From a bacterium (GTDB lineage: Bacteria > Patescibacteriota > Saccharimonadia > CAILAD01 > JADZBC01), in the NCBI GenBank assembly GCA_020852295.1, contig JADZBC010000009.1, forward strand, positions 168,628-216,057: a DNA stretch of 47,430 nt, in the 5' to 3' direction. Positions 36,272-47,241 of the stretch are shown here, in pieces. Each line of letters starts with the position of its first letter. Position 1 is the first letter of the stretch. The notes under the pieces are model-generated. The model had not been told where the DNA came from and made no database searches. It saw nothing but the letters and a program-made list of their open reading frames with translations. Position numbers and translations under genes: made by a program.

Positions 36272-37070
36272 ACAAGAGCTTATCGCGCGTCTTGCGCAAT
36301 CTGGTGTTCGGGCGGACAAATCGTTGGGACAAAACTTTTTAGTTGAGCCTGAAGTGCTTGATGAGATTGTGGCTAGTGCGGGCATTAGGGCTGATGATAC
36401 GGTTCTTGAAATTGGCCCGGGGCTTGGTTTTCTTACGGAGCGACTTGCTCAGCAAGCTCGACGACTGGTGGTAATCGAAAAAGATGAGCGGATGATTGCG
36501 CATCTTCAGTCGATTGCGTCGAATCTTGAGATACGGCTGGCAGATATTTTGGATTCAGACCTATCAGACCTCACGGATTATAAGGTTGTCGCCAACATTC
36601 CGTATTACATCACCTCGCCGATATTTCGCAAGCTTTTGAGTGGCACGAATCAGCCAGCCAGCATTACGGCGCTTGTACAAAAGGAGGTGGCCGAACGGAT
36701 TTGTGCGAGGCCGGGCAAAATGTCAGTGCTTGCCCTGAGCGTGCAGTACTATGGTGAGCCTCGATATGTCCGGACGGTACCGGCAGATAGTTTTGTGCCA
36801 GCACCGAAGGTTGATTCGGCAGTGCTGCATATTGAGGTTTTCGATCAGCCGGCGTTTGCGGCGGATGAAAAACAGCTCTTTCGCTTGATCAAAGCCGGTT
36901 TTGGCGAGAAGCGCAAGATGCTTCGCAACTCACTAGCCGGCGGGTTACATATGGATTCCGAGAGTGTGATGAGCCTACTCAAGGATGCCGGTATCATCGA
37001 AACAGCTCGAGCGCAGGAGCTCTCGCTTGATCAGTGGCAGAGCCTGTATCGAACCTGGCAAGCAATCTAG
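36264..37070 (+). CDS. rsmA: 16S rRNA dimethyladenosine transferase
   Basis: SLGQNFLVEPEVLDEI; VLEIGPGLGFLTERL; VVANIPYYITSPI. Confidence 0.96.
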   Translation: MTRQELIARLAQSGVRADKSLGQNFLVEPEVLDEIVASAGIRADDTVLEIGPGLGFLTERLAQQARRLVVIEKDERMIAHLQSIASNLEIRLADILDSDLSDLTDYKVVANIPYYITSPIFRKLLSGTNQPASITALVQKEVAERICARPGKMSVLALSVQYYGEPRYVRTVPADSFVPAPKVDSAVLHIEVFDQPAFAADEKQLFRLIKAGFGEKRKMLRNSLAGGLHMDSESVMSLLKDAGIIETARAQELSLDQWQSLYRTWQAI

Positions 37071-37103
37071 TCGACAATAAGCTTATGCTACACTAGTACT
37101 AAC

Positions 37104-40100
37104 ATGAGTAGTGAAGCGAATACAAGCGAAGACCAGGCACACGGTGGTCAATCGCACCAGCGGCCCGAAGCAATCTTGGCCGACATTGCTGAGTTGGTAC
37201 AAAAAGGGGTAAAGCCGTGGGATGTTGATCGGTATTTGCGTGACGGGCCTGATCCTGAAGGCAACGGCATCGTTGATGGCGGACAATTTGATGCAACCGA
37301 ACGAGCTGTGACGAGATTTGACCCAAATGAACATCAGTCAGCCGATAAGCTTACGGAAGACTATTTTTATACTCGTGATAAATCCGAACGACAGCTACAA
37401 CTAGAGCACAGGGTCGAAGAGATTGCTCACAGCAAGGGCGAATCAGTGCACGCTGATCGGGTCGCTCAAATCGAGGCATTGCTCGAGGAAGGTATCGCGC
37501 CAAAAGTTGACTCGGACGATGATCGAGTTGGAGTCGATGAGCGTATTGATGAGTTGATGCGGCATGGACTAGCGATTGAGCTTTTGGACGCTATCGGTAA
37601 CTTACCACAAGATTTGCCCAAAAATAACCAAGGTTATGATTATCGAGCAGACCTCTATGTCCAAGTTGGCGCTCTGGCTGCAAGACTCAACGCGAACAAT
37701 GTGGCGCAAGAAACCATTGCTCGTATGGAGGCAGAGGCGACAAAAGTTGACTCGGACATCGAGCGAGATCGTCTTTCGGCTGGTGAGACCGAAATCAATC
37801 TGCGACTTTTTGAAAAAGCGGCTGCTACACAGGATAGACCTCGGGCCCAGGAGTATCTTCAGCGGGCACAATCTGGTATTGAACGTACGAAAGAGCCTGC
37901 AGCTAGGTTGGCGATGCTTGGAAGAAAGCTTGATTATCTAATGGTGCAAGGGTATGAGTCCGATCTAGACATGACACTGTCCCAAACCGTGTCTGAGCTA
38001 GATCAAGTAGGGTCACCCGGTAAAGAGCTAGCATATACCTATGACCGAATGATGGAAGCGTACCTATTTCGCGGTGATGTCGATCGTGCTCGTGAATGCT
38101 TAGATACTCTCAGGCAGATTGTTCCAGATGACGTGGAGTATTCAGCAAGCAGATTTGCATCTGCCCGTATCGATGCGGGCGAGTACGATGAGCCCATTCA
38201 GATCATCGCCGACATGGCAACTACCTCAGAAGGCCGTCAGAATTATACACGCAAAATGATAATCGAAAATCTTGCCAAGCATTTGGGTGAAGCAGAGGCG
38301 TCCGATAAAGCAACCAAGGCGAAAAGTGATCTTATAGCACTCCTCGAGTCAGACTCATCACCAGATGGGCAGGAGCTTTTCTTTGGGGCGCTGTGCGCAA
38401 CCAATGAATTTGATCGAGCCGCTCAAGTGCTCGATACGATATCAAAAGCGGCCGATGAAGAAAAAACTTACCGAATCGACAGCATGAAGACGAGTCTCCA
38501 AGAGGCAGTTATCGCGCGAGGCAATGCTTCGCAGATTGCAGAAATACTCAGCGGTACTGATCAAGTAAGAGACTACTACGGAATACAGCGAGTCATCGCA
38601 GAGCGGATCGATAAGATTGAGCATGGTGTGCAGAGTGACGAGAATCGAGCTATTCTGTTTGCGCTTTTAGAAGGTTATCCAATGAGCAGTGATTATGAGG
38701 TTGTTAGAATGCTCGAACAGCTCAACGGAATAGAGCGTACGCTTGGCCAGGAGGACAAAGATGCTGTGATTGAACAGTTGCTAATAACCTACGAAGGCCG
38801 CACAGATGCAGAGGCGCGAGAAGTGGGCTCGAAGGCCGGTAAAGTAATGGAGTTTCTGACACAGCATCCAGAGTATAGGCGTGATTTGGTTGAAAAAAGC
38901 TTAGATATTTCCTTGCGCTCAAAAGAGTATTTTTCTGATAGCGATATAGAAACATATTTTGGTGCGATCAGTGACATTATTGGCCTGGACGAGTCATCAC
39001 GGGAGAGGTTAATTTCCTTAAGCGGTGCATTTAAAAAGGCGTTCGAGGAACACAGTGTGTCGGTACACGGCATTGGTAATTTCCTGGAGGAAGTCTCTCC
39101 GGAATTACTCGAAGCTGTGACGGGCGACGATCCGTACGGCTATGGTCGGCAACGAGTAGTGGCAGAGCTAATGGCAATCTTCGCAGAACAAGATGACAAG
39201 GAAGTGGTGCGTCGATTTTCGAACTACAAGCTCAATTTCGCATTGCATGCCATGCTTACTGAGGAGTCTTCGAATATTGATCTATTTTTAGGGGATGACG
39301 CCCAGCTTCGACAACGGCTTGACCAGGCACAAGATACAATTCGTAAGTTTATCGCCGATGAAGATGAACTCGACATAGAACAGATTGAGCATATCGGACA
39401 GACGCAGACCGGCCAGAAGATATTGGATCGTAAAGATGCATATGAGTTTGCGCTAGCCTTAGATAGTATGATGGATCTAGAAACGCCAATTGGTCGCCTT
39501 ATGCAGAGTCTGATGCGTGAAGGTCGAGACACTCCCTACTTGCGGCGCTACCTTTTAAGCGCCAAGGATCCTGCCTCAGCCCTGGCTGCCGCCAATGACT
39601 ATCTCGGTGGGCTTGATAGTGCGCTAGATGCTACCGAAAACTATGAGCTCGGTACCAATGTCTATACCATTTTGACTGCAGAAAACCCCGCGTCCATCGT
39701 GCAGGGCTTACGGGCAATCGATAAGCTTATGGGAGAATCGAATCTTGGCTTATTTGACCAGCAGGGCCTCAAAAACCAGCTACTTGATAGTTTGCGCAAG
39801 GCAATCAGCCAAGATGATGATCTTGAGGCAGTGCTCGAAACATATCGTACGCTCCTAAGTGATCAAGGACTTAGCGCAGTAGGTGAGATTATCGAAAATC
39901 TTCTGGGCGCAGAGCAGCAACAAGACAAATTCATGCTTGGTCAGGACTTTTTGCATGATGTTTTGAGCGCTGATAATAAGACAGAATTTGTAGAGCACTG
40001 GATTGGGCTGATGCAACGAACAGATCAGCTTGGTGATCTGATGCGAGGGATGATGACCGACAGAACAAAAGGTCTGTATAGCTCATTTATGTATACGTTG

Positions 40101-42938
40101 CAGAAAGCTGAGGATATGGACGTTACTATCGATGACCTTGACGAAGCGCTTGTGCAACTTCAAGACAGAGGCTATCTTGACCGGGATCTTATTGCGACAC
40201 TTCGCAATTCAGAAACAGAGGGGTTACAAGTGATTATTCTACAATCGGTTATGCATGGGGCCCCAATGGAGAAGGTTGGTCGCCTTGAGTCAGTCTTTGC
40301 AACGATCGGCGATAGTAAGGATCGGCTCCTTGATGATGCGAGTCCATTTTATGAGTACGGCAAATCATTCATTGCCAATGTACTCAACGGCTATGTCTCG
40401 GAAGAGAGAGGCCGGCAGCTCGCAGAGTTTGTAAAGAATCCTCTCTACACACAGGTCGCAGATCGCTATGCACGGATGAAGGATCGAGTAAATCCAGAAT
40501 CCTATCGCCATCATGTAGAGCGCATGATCAACACCTCTCTTGCAGAAGAGGGCGGAGCCGAGTTTGCGGCAAGCTGGTTTGAGTTGATAACAGATCAATC
40601 AAGCCCGCTGTATCGACTTATCGAGTCTGATGGCGTTGGTATGGCGCTGATAAACCAGCTGCTTGAGAACATGAACTATGGTGACCCCGCAGAATCTTTA
40701 GTTTCCCTCAAAGAGTCCGCTGCCTATTTGCTCGACAGTGGCTTGGTTGACGATGCGCGTCTGAATTCGGGTGAGCAACTTTCACCCACTGATCAGCTTG
40801 CCGTGCAAATAGTGATGGGCGCAAATTTAGCGACGCTCCGGGCCAATATGGACACATTGCGCTCAGAGGTACCTAGGATAGATGAGATGGTGTTCTCACC
40901 ACAGGCAACATATCGCGAGACTCTCCTGACGAACATCCTGCAGAAAGTGAGCCAGGCAACTGATCTTCGTCGGTTGTACGAAGGCTATAACATCATTTTG
41001 GATGAAGGTTTCTTGGGGCAAATGGCCGAACAGCCAAGGGGGCTAGAAAGAATAATGCGCACGATTGGCGATGCCGAATCACCAACTGGGTATGCCAAAG
41101 CAATGTCCGCACTCTATACGGGTAAGCTAGCTGCTGCTTCATCGGTGCCAGACATGACCTTGAGAAATCTCTTTGTTTCTCAAGATGCCCCTCTCGCACT
41201 CGTACTCGAGCCTATCGTACAGCGATTGCAGGAGTCGGCCGATCCAGAGGGATTGCTCGAGGTTATCCAGGATGCATTTACCAAGGGTTCGGAATATTGG
41301 GAACAACTATTTATGCTTAGTTCTCTCGAATTCGCTAGAGATATTGGGAATGAAAACGGTGGTGGGCGCTCGCTCAATATTCTTTACCCAATCAGTTGGG
41401 TTCCAGGATTGCACCCCAGTCCGGATCGCAATGGAGGATTATTGAAACTGACCGATATGGATCTAGATGATAGACGGGCAGTCTCCAGTATGTCGGTAGA
41501 GCAGAAGCGTGCCATCGCAAATCTCGATGAGCTGGATGACACTGTCGTGGCCGCACTAACAGAAATTCCAATGGGCAGATTCAAGCCAGACTATCAGTTG
41601 GCTATCTATGCAGCGTTTTTACAGGATGTTGTTGCGACCAGCCGCGACGAGAGAGCGCGACGATTTAGCGACGCCGTCAACCGAAGTCTTGTTGCCGAAC
41701 AAACTGCCGGAGCCGAGCGGAGTGTAGCTGATATTTTGCCACCCGGTACATTTTTGCACGGCTCAAGTCAGAGCTATGTTCCTCGAACATTGCTCAATGG
41801 TAATCTTTGTGGCGAGGCGCTTGGTGAAGCCGGCAGTCGAACCGACATGACTCCCTTCCAGGCCGACTACACGGTACTACTTGAAGATGATGTAGTGGAA
41901 GGGAAATCTTTTCGTGATGTGGTTGAGTCATCAGTGTCAGCAGGCTATGGCGATCTCTATTATATTTTTCGTCGGGACGTGACGAGCTATGAGCATGGCT
42001 TATTGCACAATACCAATACTCCATGGGGATTAAATCACGCCCTAATTCCGGTCGGAATCCCATCGACTGAGATAAACGGCATGATTTTACGAGATTCCAG
42101 CGACCCAGCTCGCGTAGCCGAGCTAAAAACTACCATCTTGGAAGCGGGTTTCTACATCCCCCTTTATGACATGGAAGGTCAAATTATCTTTACGGCCGAG
42201 GAGTATGACGAGGCGCGGGCCGATCTCAATCTTGGTGTACCTGTGCCTATCTGGGATATGAACTGGCGAACAGGAGAAAAGGCAGGTAGCAATGAGGGTG
42301 GTTTTTACGCTGTGCCAGATGGAAACGGCAGCACCCGAGAGTACTACGTTAAGTTCGACACACAAGAGGAGGACAAACTTAATCATATTTGGTCTGAGGT
42401 CTTGGCCGATCGACTCTATCAGGCATTTGGGTTGCCGGTAGCTGACACGGAGGTAGTGCTGATTGAGGGTCGTTTTGCTCATGCATCGCAAATAGTTGCT
42501 GAAGCTGGACCGGGTGATCGCGAAAAAATTGCCACTGGATTTATTATGGATTGTTGGCTTGGTAATTGGGATGTGCCATATAATCCAGCCAACTACATTA
42601 CTGGTTCTGATGGCGAAGTTTACCGGATCGATAATGGTGGTGCTTTGCTCTTCCGGGCTCGAGGTGCGCGCAAGGAAGATGAGCTATTTGGCGAAACGGT
42701 GACTGAGTTGGAGGTTGGTGCTGATCGCGAACGACTCGGTCTTGGTATGCGACAAGAGTACCCGGGGCTAACCGACGAAATGGTTCGCGAGCAAACAGAG
42801 CGACTTGCTGCTGAATTTTCCGACGAGCGTATCGATGAGCTGGTAGATAGTGTGCGCTTGCCTAGGGCTGATCGAGATCTCTTGAAGAGCCGGCTCAAAG
42901 CACGACGTGACTACATTGTTCGCAAAGTTCTCGGATAG
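37104..42938 (+). CDS. Giant (1944 aa) alpha-helical repeat protein with C-terminal kinase-like region
   Basis: Continuous ORF; helical-repeat-like body; C-terminus ...YYVKFDTQEEDKLNHIWSEVLADRLYQAFGL...DCWLGNWDVPYNPANYITGSDGEVYRIDNGGALLFRARG. Confidence 0.8.
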   Translation: MSSEANTSEDQAHGGQSHQRPEAILADIAELVQKGVKPWDVDRYLRDGPDPEGNGIVDGGQFDATERAVTRFDPNEHQSADKLTEDYFYTRDKSERQLQLEHRVEEIAHSKGESVHADRVAQIEALLEEGIAPKVDSDDDRVGVDERIDELMRHGLAIELLDAIGNLPQDLPKNNQGYDYRADLYVQVGALAARLNANNVAQETIARMEAEATKVDSDIERDRLSAGETEINLRLFEKAAATQDRPRAQEYLQRAQSGIERTKEPAARLAMLGRKLDYLMVQGYESDLDMTLSQTVSELDQVGSPGKELAYTYDRMMEAYLFRGDVDRARECLDTLRQIVPDDVEYSASRFASARIDAGEYDEPIQIIADMATTSEGRQNYTRKMIIENLAKHLGEAEASDKATKAKSDLIALLESDSSPDGQELFFGALCATNEFDRAAQVLDTISKAADEEKTYRIDSMKTSLQEAVIARGNASQIAEILSGTDQVRDYYGIQRVIAERIDKIEHGVQSDENRAILFALLEGYPMSSDYEVVRMLEQLNGIERTLGQEDKDAVIEQLLITYEGRTDAEAREVGSKAGKVMEFLTQHPEYRRDLVEKSLDISLRSKEYFSDSDIETYFGAISDIIGLDESSRERLISLSGAFKKAFEEHSVSVHGIGNFLEEVSPELLEAVTGDDPYGYGRQRVVAELMAIFAEQDDKEVVRRFSNYKLNFALHAMLTEESSNIDLFLGDDAQLRQRLDQAQDTIRKFIADEDELDIEQIEHIGQTQTGQKILDRKDAYEFALALDSMMDLETPIGRLMQSLMREGRDTPYLRRYLLSAKDPASALAAANDYLGGLDSALDATENYELGTNVYTILTAENPASIVQGLRAIDKLMGESNLGLFDQQGLKNQLLDSLRKAISQDDDLEAVLETYRTLLSDQGLSAVGEIIENLLGAEQQQDKFMLGQDFLHDVLSADNKTEFVEHWIGLMQRTDQLGDLMRGMMTDRTKGLYSSFMYTLQKAEDMDVTIDDLDEALVQLQDRGYLDRDLIATLRNSETEGLQVIILQSVMHGAPMEKVGRLESVFATIGDSKDRLLDDASPFYEYGKSFIANVLNGYVSEERGRQLAEFVKNPLYTQVADRYARMKDRVNPESYRHHVERMINTSLAEEGGAEFAASWFELITDQSSPLYRLIESDGVGMALINQLLENMNYGDPAESLVSLKESAAYLLDSGLVDDARLNSGEQLSPTDQLAVQIVMGANLATLRANMDTLRSEVPRIDEMVFSPQATYRETLLTNILQKVSQATDLRRLYEGYNIILDEGFLGQMAEQPRGLERIMRTIGDAESPTGYAKAMSALYTGKLAAASSVPDMTLRNLFVSQDAPLALVLEPIVQRLQESADPEGLLEVIQDAFTKGSEYWEQLFMLSSLEFARDIGNENGGGRSLNILYPISWVPGLHPSPDRNGGLLKLTDMDLDDRRAVSSMSVEQKRAIANLDELDDTVVAALTEIPMGRFKPDYQLAIYAAFLQDVVATSRDERARRFSDAVNRSLVAEQTAGAERSVADILPPGTFLHGSSQSYVPRTLLNGNLCGEALGEAGSRTDMTPFQADYTVLLEDDVVEGKSFRDVVESSVSAGYGDLYYIFRRDVTSYEHGLLHNTNTPWGLNHALIPVGIPSTEINGMILRDSSDPARVAELKTTILEAGFYIPLYDMEGQIIFTAEEYDEARADLNLGVPVPIWDMNWRTGEKAGSNEGGFYAVPDGNGSTREYYVKFDTQEEDKLNHIWSEVLADRLYQAFGLPVADTEVVLIEGRFAHASQIVAEAGPGDREKIATGFIMDCWLGNWDVPYNPANYITGSDGEVYRIDNGGALLFRARGARKEDELFGETVTELEVGADRERLGLGMRQEYPGLTDEMVREQTERLAAEFSDERIDELVDSVRLPRADRDLLKSRLKARRDYIVRKVLG

Positions 42939-42968
42939 ATATGAAGACTGCTATGCTACAATAAGCAT

Positions 42969-44978
42969 ATGCGTAATCTGAAACAAAAACGACGAATCCG
43001 CGGCGTGCTAGCGCTGTTGGTCGGCAGTTTCTTAATAAGCCTTGTGCCACTTGGCCTGCAGGCCTCTTCGGATTTTACGACCGACGTCAACGTTACGTAT
43101 CGGGTTGACGAGCAGTCTAATACGAATGTCGAGCAGGTCTATACCGTAACGAACAATATTGGCAGTAAGTATCTTGGTAGCTTGCAGCTATCGACAGCGA
43201 CTGATGATGTCAGAAATCTCAAGGCCGAGTATGCCGATGGTACTGCTATTCCGACGACGCTCGAGAAAAAAGAGGCCAGCAATCAGGGCTATAACTATCA
43301 ATATCAAGAGATCACGATTCGCTTCAATCGAGCTAATGTTGGCCGTGGCCTCCAGTGGCAGTTTAAGCTTAGTTACGACACCGCCAAACTGGCAGAGGCA
43401 AAGGGGCCTGCCCATACCGTCCTCATTCCGGCAGTTTCGGCCAGCAGTCAGGACGATAATTACAACGTTGTTCTGTCGGTACCACAGTCTTTCGGCCGGC
43501 CTCATACGACTGGCGCTACACCGACTTCTGGTGGAATTGACGGTAATCGAGCTCTTTATAAGTTTAGTAAGGCCGACCTCACGAAGCAGGCGATTTCGGT
43601 CGTTTTTGGTGATGAGACGGTTTACAAGCTCAATTTCAACTACCCTCTCAAGAACGACTCAAATCTCCCGCGAACCTTCACCGTTGCGTTGCCGCCAGAT
43701 ACGGCCAGTCAGAAGATTTATATCAACTCACTCGACCCCAAGCCAATTAGTACTCGCCTCGATGCCGATGGTAATGTCCTAGCTGACTATGCGGTGCCTG
43801 CTAAATCGGAGATTATCGTCAAGACGGACGTCGTTGGGGTAGTGAAGTATCTTGAGTATGACCTCAGTGCAAGCGGCGAAAAGTCTGACATCCCTGAGGC
43901 GCTGACGAAAAAATACACCCAAAATACTAATTATTGGCAGGTAACCAATCCAGAGATCGTGGCGCGCGCTAAGCAGGCTACTCAAGGCAAAAGCAAGGTC
44001 GCAGATATCGTCAAGGCAACCGATGTATTCGTACGCGACACCTTGACCTACAACAATGAGAAGATCAAGTACAACATCCGGCAGGGCGCCCTCAAGGCAT
44101 TGCAAAATCCAACAAATGCCGTTTGTCTTGAGTATTCGGATCTTATGATTGCACTCTTGCGTGCTCAAGGCATACCAGCCCGTATGCCAATTGGGTATGG
44201 CTATTCGGGCGACCTGAAAACATCTCCGGCGGTGAGTGATTCTCTGCACTCGTGGGTGGAGGCATATGTACCAAACGTTGGATGGATGAACCTTGACCCA
44301 ACCTGGGGAGAAAAGTTTGATAACTTCGGCAAGAGCGACCTGGATCACTTCGCATTTGCAATCTGGGGCGATGCAGATAATCGACCAGCCGCCGTTATGG
44401 TGGGCGATGCCGATCAGGGGTATCAGTATGAGAAGACGACCCTTGAGTATCTAAAGACTGCTCCAGAGCCAACCAATAATGGCTCGGTCGTCGCGGAGAA
44501 GTGGGTCATCTTTCCGTTTGTTAGCCTACTCCGCTACACGATAGTAGCGCCGAGCAATGTGGCTGGCGACAACTATCGACTTAAGGTAGATAATGGCAAA
44601 GGTCAGCAAGTAGTTGAACTCGGCTCTTTGGCGCCAGGCCAAAAGGTCTCATCCTGGCTGACCAATTTTGGTACAACGTTTGCCAATAAGATGAACATTG
44701 AGTTTGGGCAAACTGGCTCGGTGAGTATCATTTTGGCCAATATTAAGGTAGAGCCAAATTACCTTCCAATGATAGTCATACTCGCGCTGCTGACTGGCAT
44801 TATCCTCATTGTCTTGATAAGATTGAGAATCAAAAGGAAGCGCCTAAATCCGATGGATGGCGTGCGAGGCTCTTCAGCTGTCGCCAGCCCAGATCATCCC
44901 CGCGACACCGCCGAGATACTCAAAGAAATCTCTGCTCGCACCGCTCAGCGCGCGAAAGACAATGACCAACAACAATAA
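42969..44978 (+). CDS. Membrane protein with transglutaminase-like domain
   Basis: Signal/TM N-terminus; AVCLEYSDLMIALLRAQGIPARMPIGY...HSWVEAYVPNVGWMNLDPTWG (Cys/His/Asp triad); C-terminal TM. Confidence 0.9.
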   Translation: MRNLKQKRRIRGVLALLVGSFLISLVPLGLQASSDFTTDVNVTYRVDEQSNTNVEQVYTVTNNIGSKYLGSLQLSTATDDVRNLKAEYADGTAIPTTLEKKEASNQGYNYQYQEITIRFNRANVGRGLQWQFKLSYDTAKLAEAKGPAHTVLIPAVSASSQDDNYNVVLSVPQSFGRPHTTGATPTSGGIDGNRALYKFSKADLTKQAISVVFGDETVYKLNFNYPLKNDSNLPRTFTVALPPDTASQKIYINSLDPKPISTRLDADGNVLADYAVPAKSEIIVKTDVVGVVKYLEYDLSASGEKSDIPEALTKKYTQNTNYWQVTNPEIVARAKQATQGKSKVADIVKATDVFVRDTLTYNNEKIKYNIRQGALKALQNPTNAVCLEYSDLMIALLRAQGIPARMPIGYGYSGDLKTSPAVSDSLHSWVEAYVPNVGWMNLDPTWGEKFDNFGKSDLDHFAFAIWGDADNRPAAVMVGDADQGYQYEKTTLEYLKTAPEPTNNGSVVAEKWVIFPFVSLLRYTIVAPSNVAGDNYRLKVDNGKGQQVVELGSLAPGQKVSSWLTNFGTTFANKMNIEFGQTGSVSIILANIKVEPNYLPMIVILALLTGIILIVLIRLRIKRKRLNPMDGVRGSSAVASPDHPRDTAEILKEISARTAQRAKDNDQQQ

Positions 44979-46413
44979 GTTTTACGTCACGACATCTATC
45001 CCGTATGCCAACGCGAAGCCACATCTTGGCCACGCGATGGAGTTTATCGAAGCTGACACCATCGCGCGATGGCACCGGTTGCGTGGCGATGATGTCTTGC
45101 TGCAAATTGGCACTGACGAGCATGGGCAAAAACTCTTTGAGGCTGCACAGGCAGCACAGCAAGAGCCGGCTGATTTTGTGCGCTCCATGAGTCAGTCATT
45201 TGTGGATTTGGCGAGCGATAAAAAACTCAATATCGCCTATGACCAGTTTGTGCGCACGACTGACACCGACCACAAGTCGGCTGTGCAAAAACTATGGGAG
45301 GCATGCGCTAAGGATATTTATAAAGGTGAGTATGGTGGTTTGTACTGTACGGCTTGTGAGCGATACTACACAGAGAAAGAGGCAGTTGAGGGAAAGTGCC
45401 CAGTTCATCCCAATCGCGAACTCGAGCTTCTCAAGATGGAAAGCTACTTTTTCCGACTGGCAACATACCAAAAGCAGCTGATTGAGTTGATAGAGTCAGA
45501 TGAGTACCGTGTTTTTCCGGCGCTGCGCAAGAATGAGATACTGAGCTTTTTACACAATAACGAACTGGAAGATCTTTCGATCTCACGACCAAAAACACAT
45601 CTCGAGTGGGGCGTAGAGGTGCCAGGCGATTCATCTCACGTCATGTACGTCTGGTTCGATGCGCTCGCAAACTATATTACTGGTGTCGGTTACGGCAGTG
45701 ATGATGAACGGCTTGCACGCTATTGGCCGGCCGATCTACACATCATAGGTAAAGATATTAGTCGCTTTCATGCGGTGTATTGGCCGATCATGCTAATGAG
45801 CGCCGGAGTAAACACCCCCAAGGCATTGTATGTACATGGATTTATCAATGCCCCTGGCGGGGTCAAGATGAGCAAGAGTTTAGGCAATTCGGTTGAGCCC
45901 GATGAAATTATCGACCTATATGGTACAGACGCCCTTCGTTACTATCTGCTGCGGTATATTCCGAGCGATGGTGACGGTGAGTTTGGTCGCGATCGTTTCC
46001 ACGCGGTCTATACTGCCGATCTGGCCAACGATCTTGGTAACCTCGTGAGCCGCGTGGCCGCTATGACCCAAAAATACAATAACGGTGAGTTTGCGAGCGT
46101 GCCTGCTGATCGTATAGAGCTTGATAAACTCATGCAGGACTGCTCGTTTGACCGGGCGCTTGAGCAGATTTTTGTCCGGGTGGTCGAACAAAACCAGGCG
46201 ATCGAACAGGCAAAGCCGTGGGAACTCTATCGCAGTGAGCCATCAGCTGCCGTTGAGGTGCTCGATCGTATTATCGCAAACATTATAGAGATTGCTCTGA
46301 GCTTGCGACCATTTATGCCAGATACCGCTACAAAAATTCTTAAAACTTTTCATGACGGCAAGATTGATGCCTCGGTAGGGATCCTCTTTCCAAAACTAGA
46401 CGATGCTCGTTGA
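44962..46413 (+). CDS. metG: Methionyl-tRNA synthetase
   Basis: TTSIPYANAKPHLGHAMEFIEAD; CTACERYYT..C zinc motif; VKMSKSLGN; start MTNNNKFYVTT at 44962. Confidence 0.96.
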   Translation: MTNNNKFYVTTSIPYANAKPHLGHAMEFIEADTIARWHRLRGDDVLLQIGTDEHGQKLFEAAQAAQQEPADFVRSMSQSFVDLASDKKLNIAYDQFVRTTDTDHKSAVQKLWEACAKDIYKGEYGGLYCTACERYYTEKEAVEGKCPVHPNRELELLKMESYFFRLATYQKQLIELIESDEYRVFPALRKNEILSFLHNNELEDLSISRPKTHLEWGVEVPGDSSHVMYVWFDALANYITGVGYGSDDERLARYWPADLHIIGKDISRFHAVYWPIMLMSAGVNTPKALYVHGFINAPGGVKMSKSLGNSVEPDEIIDLYGTDALRYYLLRYIPSDGDGEFGRDRFHAVYTADLANDLGNLVSRVAAMTQKYNNGEFASVPADRIELDKLMQDCSFDRALEQIFVRVVEQNQAIEQAKPWELYRSEPSAAVEVLDRIIANIIEIALSLRPFMPDTATKILKTFHDGKIDASVGILFPKLDDAR

Positions 46414-47212
46414 TACGCACTGTCATCTACACTTTAGCGAGAAAGACCCCCAGGGCCAGCCGCAGCTTGGCTATGATGATGTAGCGGGTGTTTTGGAGCG
46501 TGCTCATGAGCAGGGCGTTGAGACGATTATCAATGTGGGGGTTACGCCCGATGATAGTCGAGCGGCAATTCGGCTCGCTGCCAATCCAGACTATGCCGTG
46601 ACAAAAACTGGCGTACGGCTCTATGCATCGGCCGGGCTCCATCCGCACGAAGCCTATATGGGCGATCAAGCGGTCGATCTGATCCACGATATGGCCGACG
46701 ATGTCATCGCGATTGGTGAATGCGGATTGGACTATTTCAAAAACAAGTCACCTCGTGATCAGCAGGAGCATGTCTTGCGAGCGCAGATCGAGATTGCCCT
46801 GCAGCACAATCTTCCACTCATTTTTCATGTTCGTGATGCCTGGGATGACTTCATCAGAATTCTCACCGACTATCCGAAGGTGCGAGGTGTCGTTCATAGC
46901 TTCACCGGCCACGTAGCACAGGTTGATGCACTGCTGAAGTACTCGGACCAGCTTTATTTTGGGCTCAATGGCATCATGACATTTACGAGAGACGACAATC
47001 AGCTCGCGGCTGCCAAGCATATTCCCTCCGAACGACTACTGCTTGAAACTGATGCACCATTTTTATCGCCAGTGCCAAATCGCGGAAAACGCAATGAGCC
47101 TTCCGGAGTGGTTCATGTGGCGAATTTTTTGGCAGAGCTTCGCGGCCAATCGGTCTCCAACCTAGCCGATGTTACGACTGGCAATGCCCGCCACCTCTTT
47201 GGTATCGAATAA
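46403..47212 (+). CDS. tatD: TatD family hydrolase
   Basis: MLVDTHCHLHF; AIGECGLDYF; ETDAPFLSP. Confidence 0.93.
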   Translation: MLVDTHCHLHFSEKDPQGQPQLGYDDVAGVLERAHEQGVETIINVGVTPDDSRAAIRLAANPDYAVTKTGVRLYASAGLHPHEAYMGDQAVDLIHDMADDVIAIGECGLDYFKNKSPRDQQEHVLRAQIEIALQHNLPLIFHVRDAWDDFIRILTDYPKVRGVVHSFTGHVAQVDALLKYSDQLYFGLNGIMTFTRDDNQLAAAKHIPSERLLLETDAPFLSPVPNRGKRNEPSGVVHVANFLAELRGQSVSNLADVTTGNARHLFGIE

Positions 47213-47241
47213 ATCTTTCTTTTTTGCTAAAATATGGTGCT

